The notes under the pieces were generated by a model, which worked only from the letters and a program-made list of their open reading frames with translations, was not told the DNA's origin and made no database searches. Below are positions 33,163-45,596 of a stretch of DNA of 64,000 nucleotides, piece by piece. The DNA is taken from positions 62,001 through 126,000 of the forward strand of contig LLCB01000119.1 in NCBI GenBank assembly GCA_001414345.1. The letters run 5' to 3'. A program made the position numbers and the translations under genes. Source of the DNA: Hymenoscyphus infarciens (Eukaryota; Ascomycota; Leotiomycetes; Helotiales; Helotiaceae). Every line of letters starts with the position of its first letter. Position 1 is the first letter of the stretch.

Positions 33163-33671
33163 AGTACCGGCACTGCTAGGGTCAGATAGGGGCCAGATCT
33201 TGCCGTCAGGGTAGGGATCCCGTCGCCTTGAAATAGATACACGTGACTAGACTATACTAGCCGCGGTTGACCGTGGCGAAGCGCTTATTTGATGCTATTC
33301 ATAACAATCTCCTTAGCTCTTCCAACTCATTCATCAACCTGGAACAGCGACGCCGCGCTGCGAATAGGACGTCATCTTAAGCTTAACTATCATCTGCCCA
33401 TGTTGGAAGTTTCACTCCAACATTTTCTGCCCCTTAAAATCCATCGAGTTCGGCTCGTGTCGTAAGAAACGGGCAACTGGTGCAACAACACCTGCATCTG
33501 CATCTGCCACCACCACACTCTATTTAGACTTTAAGGTTTTCTAATTACCGGTAGGAGTGCGTGGCAGTGCGTGGTACCTATAACCTTAAACCTCCTTCTT
33601 CGTTTCGACTTTCCGGTCAAAGGGAGATCGACCTTGGGATCAGGAGATCAACCCCAGACCCGACCGTAGAC
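33163..33671. promoter_or_regulatory. Upstream region of ASA1
   Basis: Promoter and leader of ASA1. It has CATCTG/CACCTGCATCTG words near 33,490 and a pyrimidine/adenine-rich leader. No separate ORF was supported. Confidence 0.35.
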
Positions 33672-35217
33672 ATGGCCTCCACCGCTTCACAGCAAGCTCA
33701 GCCTCAACCTTCTTATATCTTGCGCGGGCATGGCGCCCAGATACACTCAACCTCCTTCATACGATCCAACACTCGTCTGCTCACGGGCGACGCAGACGGT
33801 TGGATTGTATCTTGGAGTTTGGAAATCAAGCGACCAGTCGCGGTGTGGAAAGCTCACGAGGGCTCTATTCTGGGAATTCTTGCATGGGGTGCCAACAAAA
33901 TTATCACGTACGTCTCCCGGTTTTGATTTTCCATTCCACTTCCCTACCCCGCCCCCCCCCAGCCTTGGGTCTATAATAAGGACCGGGGTTTCCAAATAAA
34001 TTCCCGATTCGTTGGACGTACATATACTCTATTTTCAATTCAATATTTCCATTATCCAAAACATTTCCCAAAAAAGTCCTGCTCCATCTCCATGTCCCCC
34101 CGCGTTTATCAACCTCATCCCGGTCCATTAGTCCACATTGCTGATTCATCAATGTAGACATGGGAAAGACAACAAACTCATCGTTTGGAAATTGTCAGAG
34201 GATGATGAAAAATCTATGAGTGTAGTTCTCCCAGTGGACACCCCTCCAGAACCACGAGCACAACCATGGATACTCCACCTCCTTCAAGTAAACACCATGA
34301 ATTTTTGCTCATTTGCAATGAGCCCAATACCTCTGTCAGAATCATCAAGTGATGCACCAGAACAAGAACAACTCCTAATAGCAGTACCAAACACCCTTAC
34401 CTCAGAAACCGTAAGTATATTTTTCAACCTTGAAGCTCCCTCACCCACCCCCCCCTTGAAAAAAGAGAAGAACACCCCCATCTACTAACTCCCCTTCCAG
34501 GTCGATATTTTCCACCTCCCCTCCGCCAAAAGAATCCACACCGTCCCAAATCACCCAACATTTAAAGGCGGAATGATAATGGCCATCTCCCTCTTTCACC
34601 ACCCCCTCACGCACCTCCTAACCGTCATATCTGGGTATGAAAGCGGCCACACAACAATCTCCCACCTCACTCCTACAAAATCATGGAAAACAATATACAT
34701 CTCGCAACCTCATAGCCAACCTATCCTCTCTCTCCAAGTTGACTCCACAAAAACCTTCTACATTACTTCTTCGGCTGATGCTACACTTGCGAAGCATACC
34801 ATTGCTTCATCTTCAAATGCAGAGGAGGGTGGGATTGAGGGTAAGCCGATAAAGGTGGTGCAGACCAGGCATTCCGGACAACAGAGTTTGAAAATCAGAA
34901 ATGATGACAGGATTTTCGCTACTGCGGGGTGGGATTCGAAAGTGAGGGTCTACTCGACGAAGGGGATGAAGGAGTTGGCTGTGCTGAAGTGGCATAAGGA
35001 GGGGTGTTTTGCCGTTGCTTTCGCTGATGTTGTTTTACCGGAAAGCACAGAGAATTTAGGGGAGGGAGAGAAGGACGCGGGTGATAGGAAAGGCGGGATT
35101 GTCAAGAGTGTGGCTGCTATGACGGTTAAAGAAGAGAGGATCTGGAAGGCGAGGAGTGCGCATTGGATTGCGGTTGGTAGTAAAGATGGGAAAGTCAGTT
35201 TGTGGGATATCTATTAA
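33672..35217 (+). CDS. asa1: ASTRA-associated protein 1 (WD40 repeat, Asa1)
   Basis: Three exons (33672-33907, 34158-34410, 34501-35217; introns 250 and 90 bp; GTACGT/TAG and GTAAGT/CAG) give 401 aa. The first blade begins [19 protein letters not shown]-type strands follow, such as [48 protein letters not shown] and the closing [15 protein letters not shown]. The protein ends exactly on the last WD strand, as fungal Asa1 does. Asa1 belongs to the ASTRA (Tra1-Tti1-Tti2-Tel2) chaperone assembly that matures PIKK kinases. Length fits (about 380-450 aa). The stop is followed within about 25-60 bp by RIP-mutated transposon DNA, so the 3'UTR must be short or transposon-derived. Confidence 0.88.
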
Positions 35218-35239
35218 TTCTTTGATAAGAGAGAAGAAA

Positions 35240-38200
35240 TTCCATAATTTAGATCTTATATTCTTACTACGTGCTCTAGTTGTAGTTAGTTCTTAAGTCG
35301 GAACTATTAAGTAGGCTTTGTCTTAGTTGAGAGACTAGTGTCTTAAGTAGTGGTTTTAAACAATAGTTTTTCAACTACTTTTTACTAGTATTAAACTAGG
35401 AATTATTTAGTTTTTTTCATATTATTACAGAGAGTTTTAGACTAGTTATAATAATCTAAAACCAATAATGACTTTAAGTATTTTATATTTCCAAAGAACC
35501 TTTTAAAAATAGAAAAAATACTTTTCTTATATTTCTCTTTACTATATATAACTAAAGTATACTAAATCTAAGTAAAAACTTTTTTAGAATTAATAAAGTA
35601 ACTCTAAAAGCCTTAAAATACGTTTAGATAATTATTAGATAGTCTAGAAAGAGACTAAAGCACTCTATAATTATACTAAATAATTATAGTAGTAGTAGTA
35701 GTAGGAAAAAGAAAGGCTTATAGAGAGCCTCTATTCCCTCCTCTAAAGTACTAGTAACTAACGAAGATAGTATAATAAACTAAGAAGAGTAGAGTATAAG
35801 AGAATAGAAAGGAATATTAGACTACGTAGACGTAATAGAGAAGAGCCTAATCTAAATAATACTTAACTTAGTAATAGAGGAGAAGGGTATTAAAGTAATT
35901 ATTAAAGTAGTAGGAAAAGTGCTTAAGTATAGAAGAACTAGGAAAGGAGGGGATAATATAATTATATATAGAATCCTATAAAAGGAGCTTACTATTATAG
36001 TTAAAAAGATAGGAGAAATAAAAGAGTATAGCCTAATATAAGTAGAGAGAGCTAGAACTAGAAGACTATAAAGAGAGGTAGTAACTATACTATAGAGGGA
36101 ATATATAGTACTAGCTAAATATACTAGAGAGATTATAGTCTAAGTAATAAAGATAAATAAAGAGAAGGATAAGCTATTACTAAAAGAGGTAATTAGAGCT
36201 ATAAATATAGACAGATATAGAATAGGAGTAATAGTAGCTTAAAAGCTCTAAAGTAGGGATATTATTATAAGATTTAAGGAAGAGAAGTAGATAGAACACG
36301 TATAAAACAATAGCTAGGTAAAGAAAGTATTTAGATAAGGAATAATAGTAGTAGTAAGAATACTTATAGTACTTATAAAAAGAGCCTTAGTAAATATACT
36401 TAAGAATAAAAGAGGAAGTATACTATAAAGTATCTCTTAAGCCTCTAATATAAGGATATTAAAGATTATATAATAAGGAAATAGATATAGAGAGTATTAG
36501 AGATAAGAAGAACTAGCTTAAAAGAACTATATTCTTAAAGTAGTAATAATAAAAGAAGTAAAGAGGCTATATATAAAAGGAATACTATAAGAGGTATAAT
36601 ACTTCTTATATAAAAGATACGTCTTAGAGATAATAGTATAAAAGTACTATAAGTGTTAAAAGTAGAGATATATAATATACTTCTATAAATAAGATAAGAG
36701 ATATACTTAGTATATATATAAGAGGTATAAAGAGAGTAAGGAAGAGTACTTTAGTAAGAAGGACCTAAAAGAATACTTAGTAAAGTATAGGAATTATAGA
36801 GAAAGATACCTAGTATTTATAAAAGAGTACTATATAAGAGAGTAATACTATAAGTAGGTAAGAGAATAATATCTTAATAAGATAACCACGTTTATAAACC
36901 TATAAAGACCTTTAAAAAAAGGTAAGATAGAGATACTTTACTTATTTACTTTTAGCTAAAAAGAGAGCTTATAAAGCTTAAAGAAGAGGTAGAGATAGAG
37001 ATCTATACTAAAGAGGCTAATAGATATAAATAAAGTAGAATATATAAATAGTAGTAACCTAACCTAGTTCCTAGAGAGGCTAAGAAGCTCTCTTAGTATA
37101 ATAAGAGATCTAACTAAGGAAGAAATAGAAGTAACCTAAACCCTACTTATAAGACTACTATAAGTATAATAGTATTATACTAGAATATAAGAAAGATACT
37201 AGAAGCTCTTAATATAGCTCTAAATTATAAGAAGGAATATAATATATTAGTAATCTAAGAACTAGTATAAAATAGTATAAAGGACTCCTCTAGCTACTCT
37301 TTAAGCTTAAGATATAATATAATCTAGTTAGATAGAGTAGTAGTACTCTTTATATATAAAAGATACTTAAAAGTAAGCTAAATATATACTATAAGTAAGA
37401 ACTAGGTAAGTATAATAATAGAGAAGAGAGTAGATAAGATAATAGTCTACTTAGTCTATAACTTATAGATAGAGTAAATACTAATTAAGAATATACTCTA
37501 GTAAGTAAGACTAAGAAGAGTACTTATAATAGACGACCTAAATACTTACTACCTCTTATAAGATATATATAAAAGATATAATAGAAACGTAAACCTCGTT
37601 CTTAAACTCGCTATACTATAAGTACTAAAGAGAGACATATCTTATAGTAAAGCTATATAGAAAAGAGAGGGCTCTTATAACTCTATAATTAACCTTACCT
37701 TCTTTACTAAGAATATAGTAACTTAGTAAAGATCTCTAGACCTACTAGGATTAGACTATATAGTTTAACTTTTTATAATAAAAGTAGAAGAAAGAAGAAA
37801 AGTACTATAAGTGTCTAGATTTAGCTAAAGACTAATAAATAAGATCTTAGTTAAAGTAGAAGCCTCTTACTTAGAAATACTTATAATCTAAAATATATAA
37901 GAACTTAAGAAAGTAGTATAGAGACTTATAGAAGACCTTTAAAGAATAGTAAAGGCCTTAATACTACTTTAGAAGCTAGATAGAGAGAGAGTATAGCTCT
38001 AATAGAATATAGAGGTTAAAGAAGTATTAAGAAAGATAAGGAGATATAAAAGGACTTAGAAGAAATACTAAATAAGGAGCTTAAAATAGTAGCTTAATAA
38101 CACTCTTTAAAAACTCTAAATAGTATATAGAAAGGTAAAGATAAAGAGTTAGAGAGAGGTACTAGTAGAGGTAATAAAGAATAAAAGGAAACTCTAAATA

Positions 38201-40765
38201 CTTAAGAAGTAAGTATATCTTAAAAGATATATAAGACTAAAAGTACTAGTACTACTAATACTTATATTACTTAATAAAATAAAAGATAAGACCTACTAGG
38301 AGAAGGCTTATATCTTTATAGAAAAGTTCTTTTTAGAGTTAATAGCTTACTACTTAAGCGTTCTTAATAAGAACTAGAATACTAAGAGCTTCTCTAAAAG
38401 GTACTTAGTAAGCTAATATATAACTAAGAAGTATATTAAGATAGCTATAAGATTAGTATTATAGAAAGTACTAGGATTTAATATACTAGTAAACAGCTTC
38501 TTAAAAGCTTATAATAAACCGCTTTATAAAATACTTACTATAATAGTAGAAGTAAGCTTCTACTTATAGTACTTCTTATTCTACTTCTACTATATAAAAG
38601 GTAGTAGTACTAAGAAAACTAGACAAAATAACTAAGGAGTAGAGTAAGATAGAGGCCTACTAGCTAATAGTACTACTCTTAACTATAAGTAAGATCCTTA
38701 AAAAAGTAATAGTATAAAAGCTTATATAGCTTATAAAGGAAATAATAATACTACTAAGGTTATAGATAAGTAACTAGAAGTACTAAAATATAGAGCTAGT
38801 AATTAGAATAGTAATAGAGAGTATATATATAGTATAGGAAAATAAGAGCTACGTGTCCCTAGTCTAACTAGATATAGTAAGAGCTTTTAACTAAGTAGAC
38901 TATATATAGCTACTTTATATATTAAAAGAGAAAGAGGTTTTATAGTAGGTAGTAATATAGATAGAGAGCTTCTTTTCTAAATAAAGAGCTATACTATTCT
39001 TTAATAGACGATTAATAGATAAAAGAGACCTTAAATAAGGTGTTTTATAAGGATTAGTACTATTACTAATACTATTTATCCTCTTTACCTTAACGCTATA
39101 TAAGGACTTAGTAAGAATTAATAGGCTTATTATAATAGGCTTTATAGATAATATAAATCTACTTATAATATTAAAAAGTATAATAGTAAACTATAGAATA
39201 CTTAAAATAGTTTAAGAAGTATATAATAAGTAGATAAATAAGTAAGAGATAGCTTTTAACCTAGAAAAGATAGTACTTATATACTTTATAAGAATAAAAG
39301 TACTATAAAAAGAGATAGTCTAGTTTAAGAAGATAAGGCTTATACTAGTCGAGTATATAAGGTTCTTAGAAGTAGAGCTTAATAGAAAACTAAACTAGAA
39401 GGTATACTAAGAAAGAGTCTAAAAGAAGCTTATAATATAGACTTTTATACTTATAAGGCTTATTAGAAAAACGTAGAGAGTAGACTACTACTAAGTAAGG
39501 TAGATATATATAGTAGTAATAAGGAGTATAATAGTATATAAGGCGTTAGTATAGTACTATACTATACTAAAAGGAGGGAATATAAAGGGAATAGTAAAGA
39601 GCTTCTCTATATAATAATTAAGATGTTTATAAGTAGTAATAAGAGTATATAAAGCTACTCTAGTTTAGAGCTTAGAAGTTAAAGTAGACTATATACTAAT
39701 TAACCTATATCTTAACTTATAAGTAGCTGCTTTTAAGAAGAAGTTCTAAAAGTCTAAGCTAGAGGAACTAATCTAGAATACCTATAGATATATAGTAATA
39801 TAGCTAAAGAAGAGAAGAAGGGATAGACTAATAAAGGTAAGGAAGATAATACTATACTTATAGATAGTAAGGTAGAAGTAGGAAGAGAAGTAAAGAGTAG
39901 AAGGAGTAGAATTTAAGTATAATACTATACTTATAAAATAGAAGAACTACTTAGAAGCTTAAAAGAGAAAGACTTAAGAGAGGAACCTAATATAATATAT
40001 AGAAGTATTAGATAAAGTAGACCTAGATAAGTAAGAGCTATAAAAGGTCTATAAGAGGCTTACTAAGATAAAGAGCTTACTACTTGTCTAAGTATAAATA
40101 GAGGTAATAAGACTAAACGCCTTCCTCTTTATAAGAAGAGTACTAAACTAGGTTATACTATAGTATATTTATATAAGTAGTAGAGAGATAGTAAAACACC
40201 TAGTCTTATTTTACTAAGATATTCTATAAGAAAGAGACATACTTATAAAAGCTTTAAGAAAGAGGATCAAGGATCTATAAGAGCTAAGAGGGGCACTAGT
40301 AGATAGGAAACTAGTATTAAGAGTAACTACTTAGCTACTTAGGCTAGAGAGACTCTAAGAGTATAAGCTAGTACTAGAATTACTTAAAGAGAGAGAGGAA
40401 AGTAAGGAAGAGGTAAAAGAAAGGAAGGAATAGAAAGAGAAAGCTAAAGTACGCTAGAAGGTAAGACCTCGGCTCTAATAATTCTAGAAGTAAATATACC
40501 TCTTATACTACTAATATATACCTTAGTAGGTTAAATATACTAACCTACTATACCCTTCTACTATATTACTAAGTTAGAGAGATAAGCTCTAAATAGATAG
40601 TAGTAGGAACTAAAGAAAAGAAGAATTATACTTATAAGGAAGCTTAAGAGGCGAAGAAGAACGAGCTAAAAGGCTATATAAACTAGAACAGAAGATGTAC
40701 TACTTGCTCTTAGAGCGCGGCCTACGGCCTACGTAGCGTAAGAATAATAATAATAATACTAAATC
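35240..40765 (+). mobile_element. RIP-destroyed Tad1-like non-LTR retrotransposon (LINE)
   Basis: About 5.5 kb of very AT-rich, purine-biased DNA. Conceptual translation, allowing for many TAA/TAG stops, recovers LINE landmarks in order on the plus strand. A zinc-knuckle-like spacing (C..C....H....C with Cys to Tyr changes) begins at 36642. RT block A reads LDIVRAFN*VDYI near 38868. A later RT block near 39039 reads GVL*GLVLLLILFILFTLTL. The catalytic box near 39137 reads GFIDNINL (expected F-DD). A C-terminal region near 40090-40260 keeps EIVKHLVLFY, like the end of LINE ORF2. CpA and TpG are nearly absent throughout, the mark of RIP. An (AAT)n tract at 40741-40757 may be the 3' tail. It is inactive. 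The left boundary is set by composition only. Confidence 0.82.
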
Positions 40766-41686
40766 CAAGTATTAACCTAATACTATACTATCTAAGAACC
40801 TCCTCTAGAAGACATCTTTTTATAAAAGCCTAAGAACTTTTACTTCTCTTTACTTGTAAACTAAAAAGATTAAGAAATAACTCCAAGGTTCGAGACTTCG
40901 TCGAGGATTAGAGAACTATAGAACTTGGGTTTCTAAGACTTCGGGTGCGCGGTTAAGTGAGTTTGGCTTCGAGACGGGAATTGTACACTATTTCTCGCAT
41001 ATTTCGATCCCGTAGATGACGGGAGAACTTAGTTACTAGGATGCTTGAGCCTAATCCTAAAAAAGCCACGTTTATCAAAATGTGGCTTCGAAAACACCAT
41101 GGTCCACCAACTCTATCATCTATCGATGGAGCTCTTACCGGACCGGTTGATTTTCTTACAAGCGCTCAACAGACTATAACACACGGAACCTATTTCACTT
41201 CTTTCTTTCGCAACTGGAAGCCTCCATCCTGCAGACATAAACTTGGAATGCTCAAGTATTCTCGTCAAATCGGTCCTATTGCTAGTAAGTGGAGTGTTCT
41301 ATCAAGGACAAGATTTGTACGGTTTACAATTACGCCTCATCGGATGCGACTTCTGCTTCGAAGGGAGTTTCTACTTTGGCGGGCACTGCGGCTATTAAGT
41401 TGGGAAAGAAGGAGTAGGTGTGGTATATAGTAGAAAGAAATTTTTCATAGCTCTTAATACTCTAGTCGATATCTTTCGTTATCTCAGTTTTAAACCCTCT
41501 TCTTCTCTTGACTGACCTGACCTATGCAGAAGGACGTGGAATAAAAAGTATTCACCTTCAATGATCCTCAGAGCTCGCTTAACTCCCCCACCTTTCAAAA
41601 ATTGTCTAACTTCAACCCAGAAAAGTGCAAAAAGAACGGATAACACACGTTGATGGAAAGAAACCACTTGAAATGGTTGGGGATTG
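40766..41686. other. Single-copy-like segment with possible gene remnant
   Basis: Normal composition returns abruptly after the LINE. A 129-codon frame (41041-41430, +) begins MLEPNPKKATFIKMWLRKHH. Its last third is better in another frame, which ends SASKGVSTLAGTAAIKLGKK and a stop near 41418. A GTAAGT donor-like site (41284) lies between the two, but no convincing acceptor was placed. This may be a 3' gene remnant left beside the LINE. Confidence 0.3.
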
Positions 41687-41777
41687 AGCCCAACGCGGGG
41701 GTCGAACCCGCAGCCTTGTGATGCCTATTAATCCGGAAATTAAGAGTCACACGCTCTACCGATTGAGCTAGCCGGGC
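41687..41777 (-). tRNA. tRNA-Lys (anticodon CTT) with 18-bp intron
   Basis: The minus strand folds as a cloverleaf. The acceptor is GCCCGGC/GTTGGGC with two G-U pairs, and the D arm is GCTCAATCGGTAGAGC. The anticodon stem is TGTGA/TCACA around loop CTCTTAA (anticodon CTT). The T arm is GCGGGTTCGACCCCCGC, and the discriminator base is T. The 18-bp intron sits just 3' of the anticodon at the usual nuclear position. Box A (TAGCTCAATCGG) and box B (GGTTCGACCCC) are intact, so it is probably functional although it lies in a repeat island. Confidence 0.93.
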
Positions 41778-42165
41778 GAGAGAGGTGTTATCTGTTTCAG
41801 ATGCTGCTGTAGTGCTTGTTTGACTACTTGCTCTGTGGGAATCATTGCGAGAATTTAATTTTCTTGGCAAGTGGGGGAGGTAAAATTCTGATTTTTTTTT
41901 TACGGCTAAGCGAGAGGGGATCCTTGGCCTTCCTGAACCTTCAACGTGATAATAGATTAGAGCCTCTATAATAAGCTCTATGAGGATGATGGTAGTTCTT
42001 TTTCAAGAGGAATTAATAAAATATACCGTAGTTGATTCACTTAATTTTATTCTTTGACTAAGCTAAGATAAGTATAATTAATTAAGTGAGAATTCTTAGG
42101 TTAAATTAAAAAAGAGTAAGAGAACACTTTAAAGAAGGAGCGAGCAAATTAAGGAAAAATCTACT
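41778..42165. other. AT-rich intergenic stretch between tRNA and hAT-like MITE
   Basis: This includes the 5' flank of the tRNA gene and RIP-like AT-rich DNA with TTAATTAAGTGA words. No ORF or terminal repeats were identified. Confidence 0.35.
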
Positions 42166-42173
42166 AAGATTAT

Positions 42174-42842
42174 TAGAGCCTGTTTATTCGCGCCCTCGAT
42201 TCGCGAATCTCTATATAAAAGTTAAATCGAATTAATTTAATTCGTAAACCTTCTTTTAAATCATAAATCCGTTTAGCAAAAAGCCTCTATTTATGAATCG
42301 AATCATATGAATCAAGCCTTAGTACTATATTTGTAAATCTTCTATATAAAAAAGCTCGATTCGTAAATACACCTCTAGAGTAGTATTTATAAATCAAACC
42401 TTTGATTTATTCGTACCTTATAATACTATAGTATACCTCTCTTAATACTAATAATACTATACCTCCCTCGTTTAGTATAACACTAATAATACTATAGTAT
42501 ACCTACCTCTCTTATTTAGTATAGTAACGCTGAACTATTCTTAATCGCAGATATACTATAGTTGCTAGTATAATAGCAGCTATATTAGTAGCTCTCTTTT
42601 TCAAGAATAACTTTCTTAAAAGGCCTTAGTATACTACGAAGCTTTATAAAGAGTAAGTAGTATTACTAATATATATTTTCAGTGAATTCTTTTTAGTAAG
42701 CAATTCACTATATAATTACTAAATAGCATAAGAATTCGATTTAGAATATCGATTCGATTTATAAGCGAATGAAAAGTGGCCCGTACTAGCTCGATTCGAC
42801 GAATAAATCAAGAGTTCAAAATATAAACTAAATAGGCTCTTA
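42174..42842. mobile_element. hAT-like MITE, 669 bp, RIP-affected
   Basis: The ends are TAGAGCCTGTTTA (left) and, inverted, TAAGAGCCTATTTA (right), matching the short AGAGCC...-type TIRs of hAT elements. The flanks form an 8-bp target duplication with two mismatches, AAGATTAT (42166-42173) and GAAATTAT (42843-42850); both mismatches are A/G transitions. The interior has subterminal TCGATTCG/CGAATCGA words in both orientations and no ORF. Confidence 0.65.
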
Positions 42843-43367
42843 GAAATTATTAAATCTTAAAATTATTCTAATAATTCTAACTAAACAAAGTTATTAATTA
42901 GAGAAATACTATTCTGTCCTAACGCTAGCATAGTACCCTTGCTAGCGTAGAAAATTAGCGAAATTTCAATATATTTACTCTTATTAGAAAATAATCGCTA
43001 CCGCCTTTCTAAAAAGGTTTAGCTCTATATATAAAATCAGATATAAATAATAAATAAAGCTTATAATAATAACAAAAGCTTATAATAATAATAAAAGCAG
43101 TGTTTTGAGTTTCCCCGTCTAATCTATTATTCTATTCTTTCTTAATAATCCTTCTCCTTCCTACCTCTATTTTAAGGCTATCCTACCTAATCCTATCCTA
43201 ATATATTACTTCTCCTAGCTACTCCGATCTTATTCTAAAATTTATTCCGTCTATTCTTTTCTATCCGAGGTATCGAGGTAGCCTTTCCTAGCTTATAAAA
43301 GAGGCTAGGCAGAGTATATACTAGCCTTAAATATATTATTTATAGTATTATTAGTAGATTTAGTACT

Positions 43368-43844
43368 TATAATAGCACGAAATACATACAACTATAGTAG
43401 AGGCATATAGGAGTGCGTATAATAGAATAACGTATATAGATACTAGGCACTAATATAAAAGAAAATAATAACTATCTCTCTACTATACTAAACATAAACG
43501 TCTATATATAAGAAGGTTAGAAGCTTCTAAGTTCTAATAATAATAATAACTAAGCCCTATCTAATATAGCTAATACTAAATAATAAGAGCTAAAAAGCTA
43601 AATATATAACCTCTAATTCTTTAGAAAGCTAAATATATAATATCTAAATCTTAATCCCTTCTATATATAAATATTAGACATTAATACCTTTAGTACTTCG
43701 CTTATATAAGTATTAGTTATTCGTAATCTTAGCCCTAGAGGTATTAGGAGTATCGGCACTACTTAGAGGTATCGGCAGTTTTACAAATACCGACAATTTA
43801 GAATAGTACTATTATATAATAATCTAGAATAGCATACTATTATA
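43368..43844. repeat. 5' long terminal repeat (477 bp)
   Basis: This is a direct repeat of 47965-48441 with equal length. Its ends are TATAATAG and CTATTATA, corresponding to an ancestral TGTRATAG...CTATYACA inverted end after C-to-T change. It is preceded by GTACT (43363-43367). Confidence 0.9.
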
Positions 43845-45596
43845 TCCTCTCTCCTTTAAAAAGACTTGTCTTAAGTCTTCGGTTATTAATTAGTATAGTA
43901 TTAGATCGATTAGAGTATTATTTATCTTTTTATTATAAAGAATATAAAAGTCTTACTATTATAATATCTAGTAGTCGAGGTAGAGTCGATAGCTAGTAGT
44001 ATTATTATTTAGAGGCTAATCGCTCTTTATTTACTACTATATACTATATAATAATAAGATATAAATAGAAGAGAAGCTAATAATTAGCTAGTAGGTAGAA
44101 AGTAGTACGCTACTATAGAGTTGTCGTATTCTTACTATTATTATATATTATAATAGTAATTATTAAGTAATAAACAACAATCGTAAAGCGATAGCTATTA
44201 TTATAAGTAGTATATTAGTAGGCGACTTTTCCTTAATTCTAACTTCTCTTCTTCTTTTCTTTTTATCTAAATAATATAAATAGTAAGAATACCTTCTAAT
44301 TAGATATATCTTTATATACTAACTTATCTCCTAGAACATATATATATATTATATATATATATATAAAAGTAAGTTCTTCCCTCCTTAATCAGACCTAATT
44401 CAGAGCTAATCTAATATAGTAAAATACCTCTTCTATATCCTTCTAGTACGCTTCTAGCTACTTACCGAGTCTACTACGTTTAGTACCTTTAAGCAAAATC
44501 TTAGAACAGAGATTACGTATACGCTTTTAAGAAGCTAAAGTCGAAGAAGTATAAGTACTACGTTAAGTAGAATACTATATACATCCTAGTAAGTTTAATC
44601 CTAAATATATACTAAATCTATTCTAACTCGAGTAGTTACTATAGTTTATTAAGAAGGAGTTTAGTAAGCTTATAAGTAAGGAGAAGAAGGGGGAGGTTAA
44701 GAAGGCTACTAAGGCCTTAGATAAGGTATTAGTTATTACTAGTATAGAGGTACTAAAGAATAGTTTAGAGGTATAGTTCGCCCTTTTAGAAGAGACTCGA
44801 GCGCTTCGCGCTAAGGTTACTATAAGTACCCCTTACTTATTAAAGGGGTTTCAGTTACTAACATTTAACAGTTCTTACGCTATATTATAAAGGGTAGAAC
44901 CTCTGTCTAAACCTAAGTTTAGGTCCTCTTTAAGGCCTACCTAAAGAGTTTACAAGCGTCCTCTTCGAAGCCGGTTATAGAAGGTCGTCGAGGTAAGAAG
45001 CGTCCTTATAAGAAGAAGGTAGTAGAGAAAGAGCCGATTTAGGCTCCTTATACTTAGAAGGGTAAGGAGGAAGATAATAAGTCAGAGGAAGGAGAGGCTA
45101 TAGCCTAGAGAGGGTTAGTAGGCCCTATTTTAGTAGTAACTTAGTCTTAGTTCTTTACTTTATTAACTTCGAACATTCCTACTAGTTAGTGTTTTATCTT
45201 AGGTTTTTATTATAAGTTCCTTATTAAAGGTAACTAGAATTAGAGAGTATTTAATAGAGTTTTACAAATTAACTCTTTTATCTAATTCTTATCTAATTCC
45301 TATGTGTTAAGCTATTTAGAGAGGTATCGAGGTGGTCCTAGCTCTATGAAAGTCTCTTAAACGATGTAGTAAACCTTAAAAATTATCTATAAGATACTAA
45401 GCGAGATCCGAATAGTATCTAACCTAGTTCGTAGATGTTTATAAAAGAGACTTTGTTTCTAATCCTTTAATATTAAAGTATAAGTATTCGCGTTTGCTAA
45501 AAGAGTATAGTCTAATCCTATCTAGTAGGTTAGAAAAAGTTTAAAAAGTTTAAAAAGTTTAAAAAGCTTAAAGCAGAGACAGAGGCGAATTTAGAG

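Noticed and set aside
44640..44830. Lys/Glu-rich stretch in the LTR interior considered as transposase C-terminus
   Set aside because: Similarity to pogo/Fot1 C-termini was only in general charge pattern; no DDE motif could be traced.
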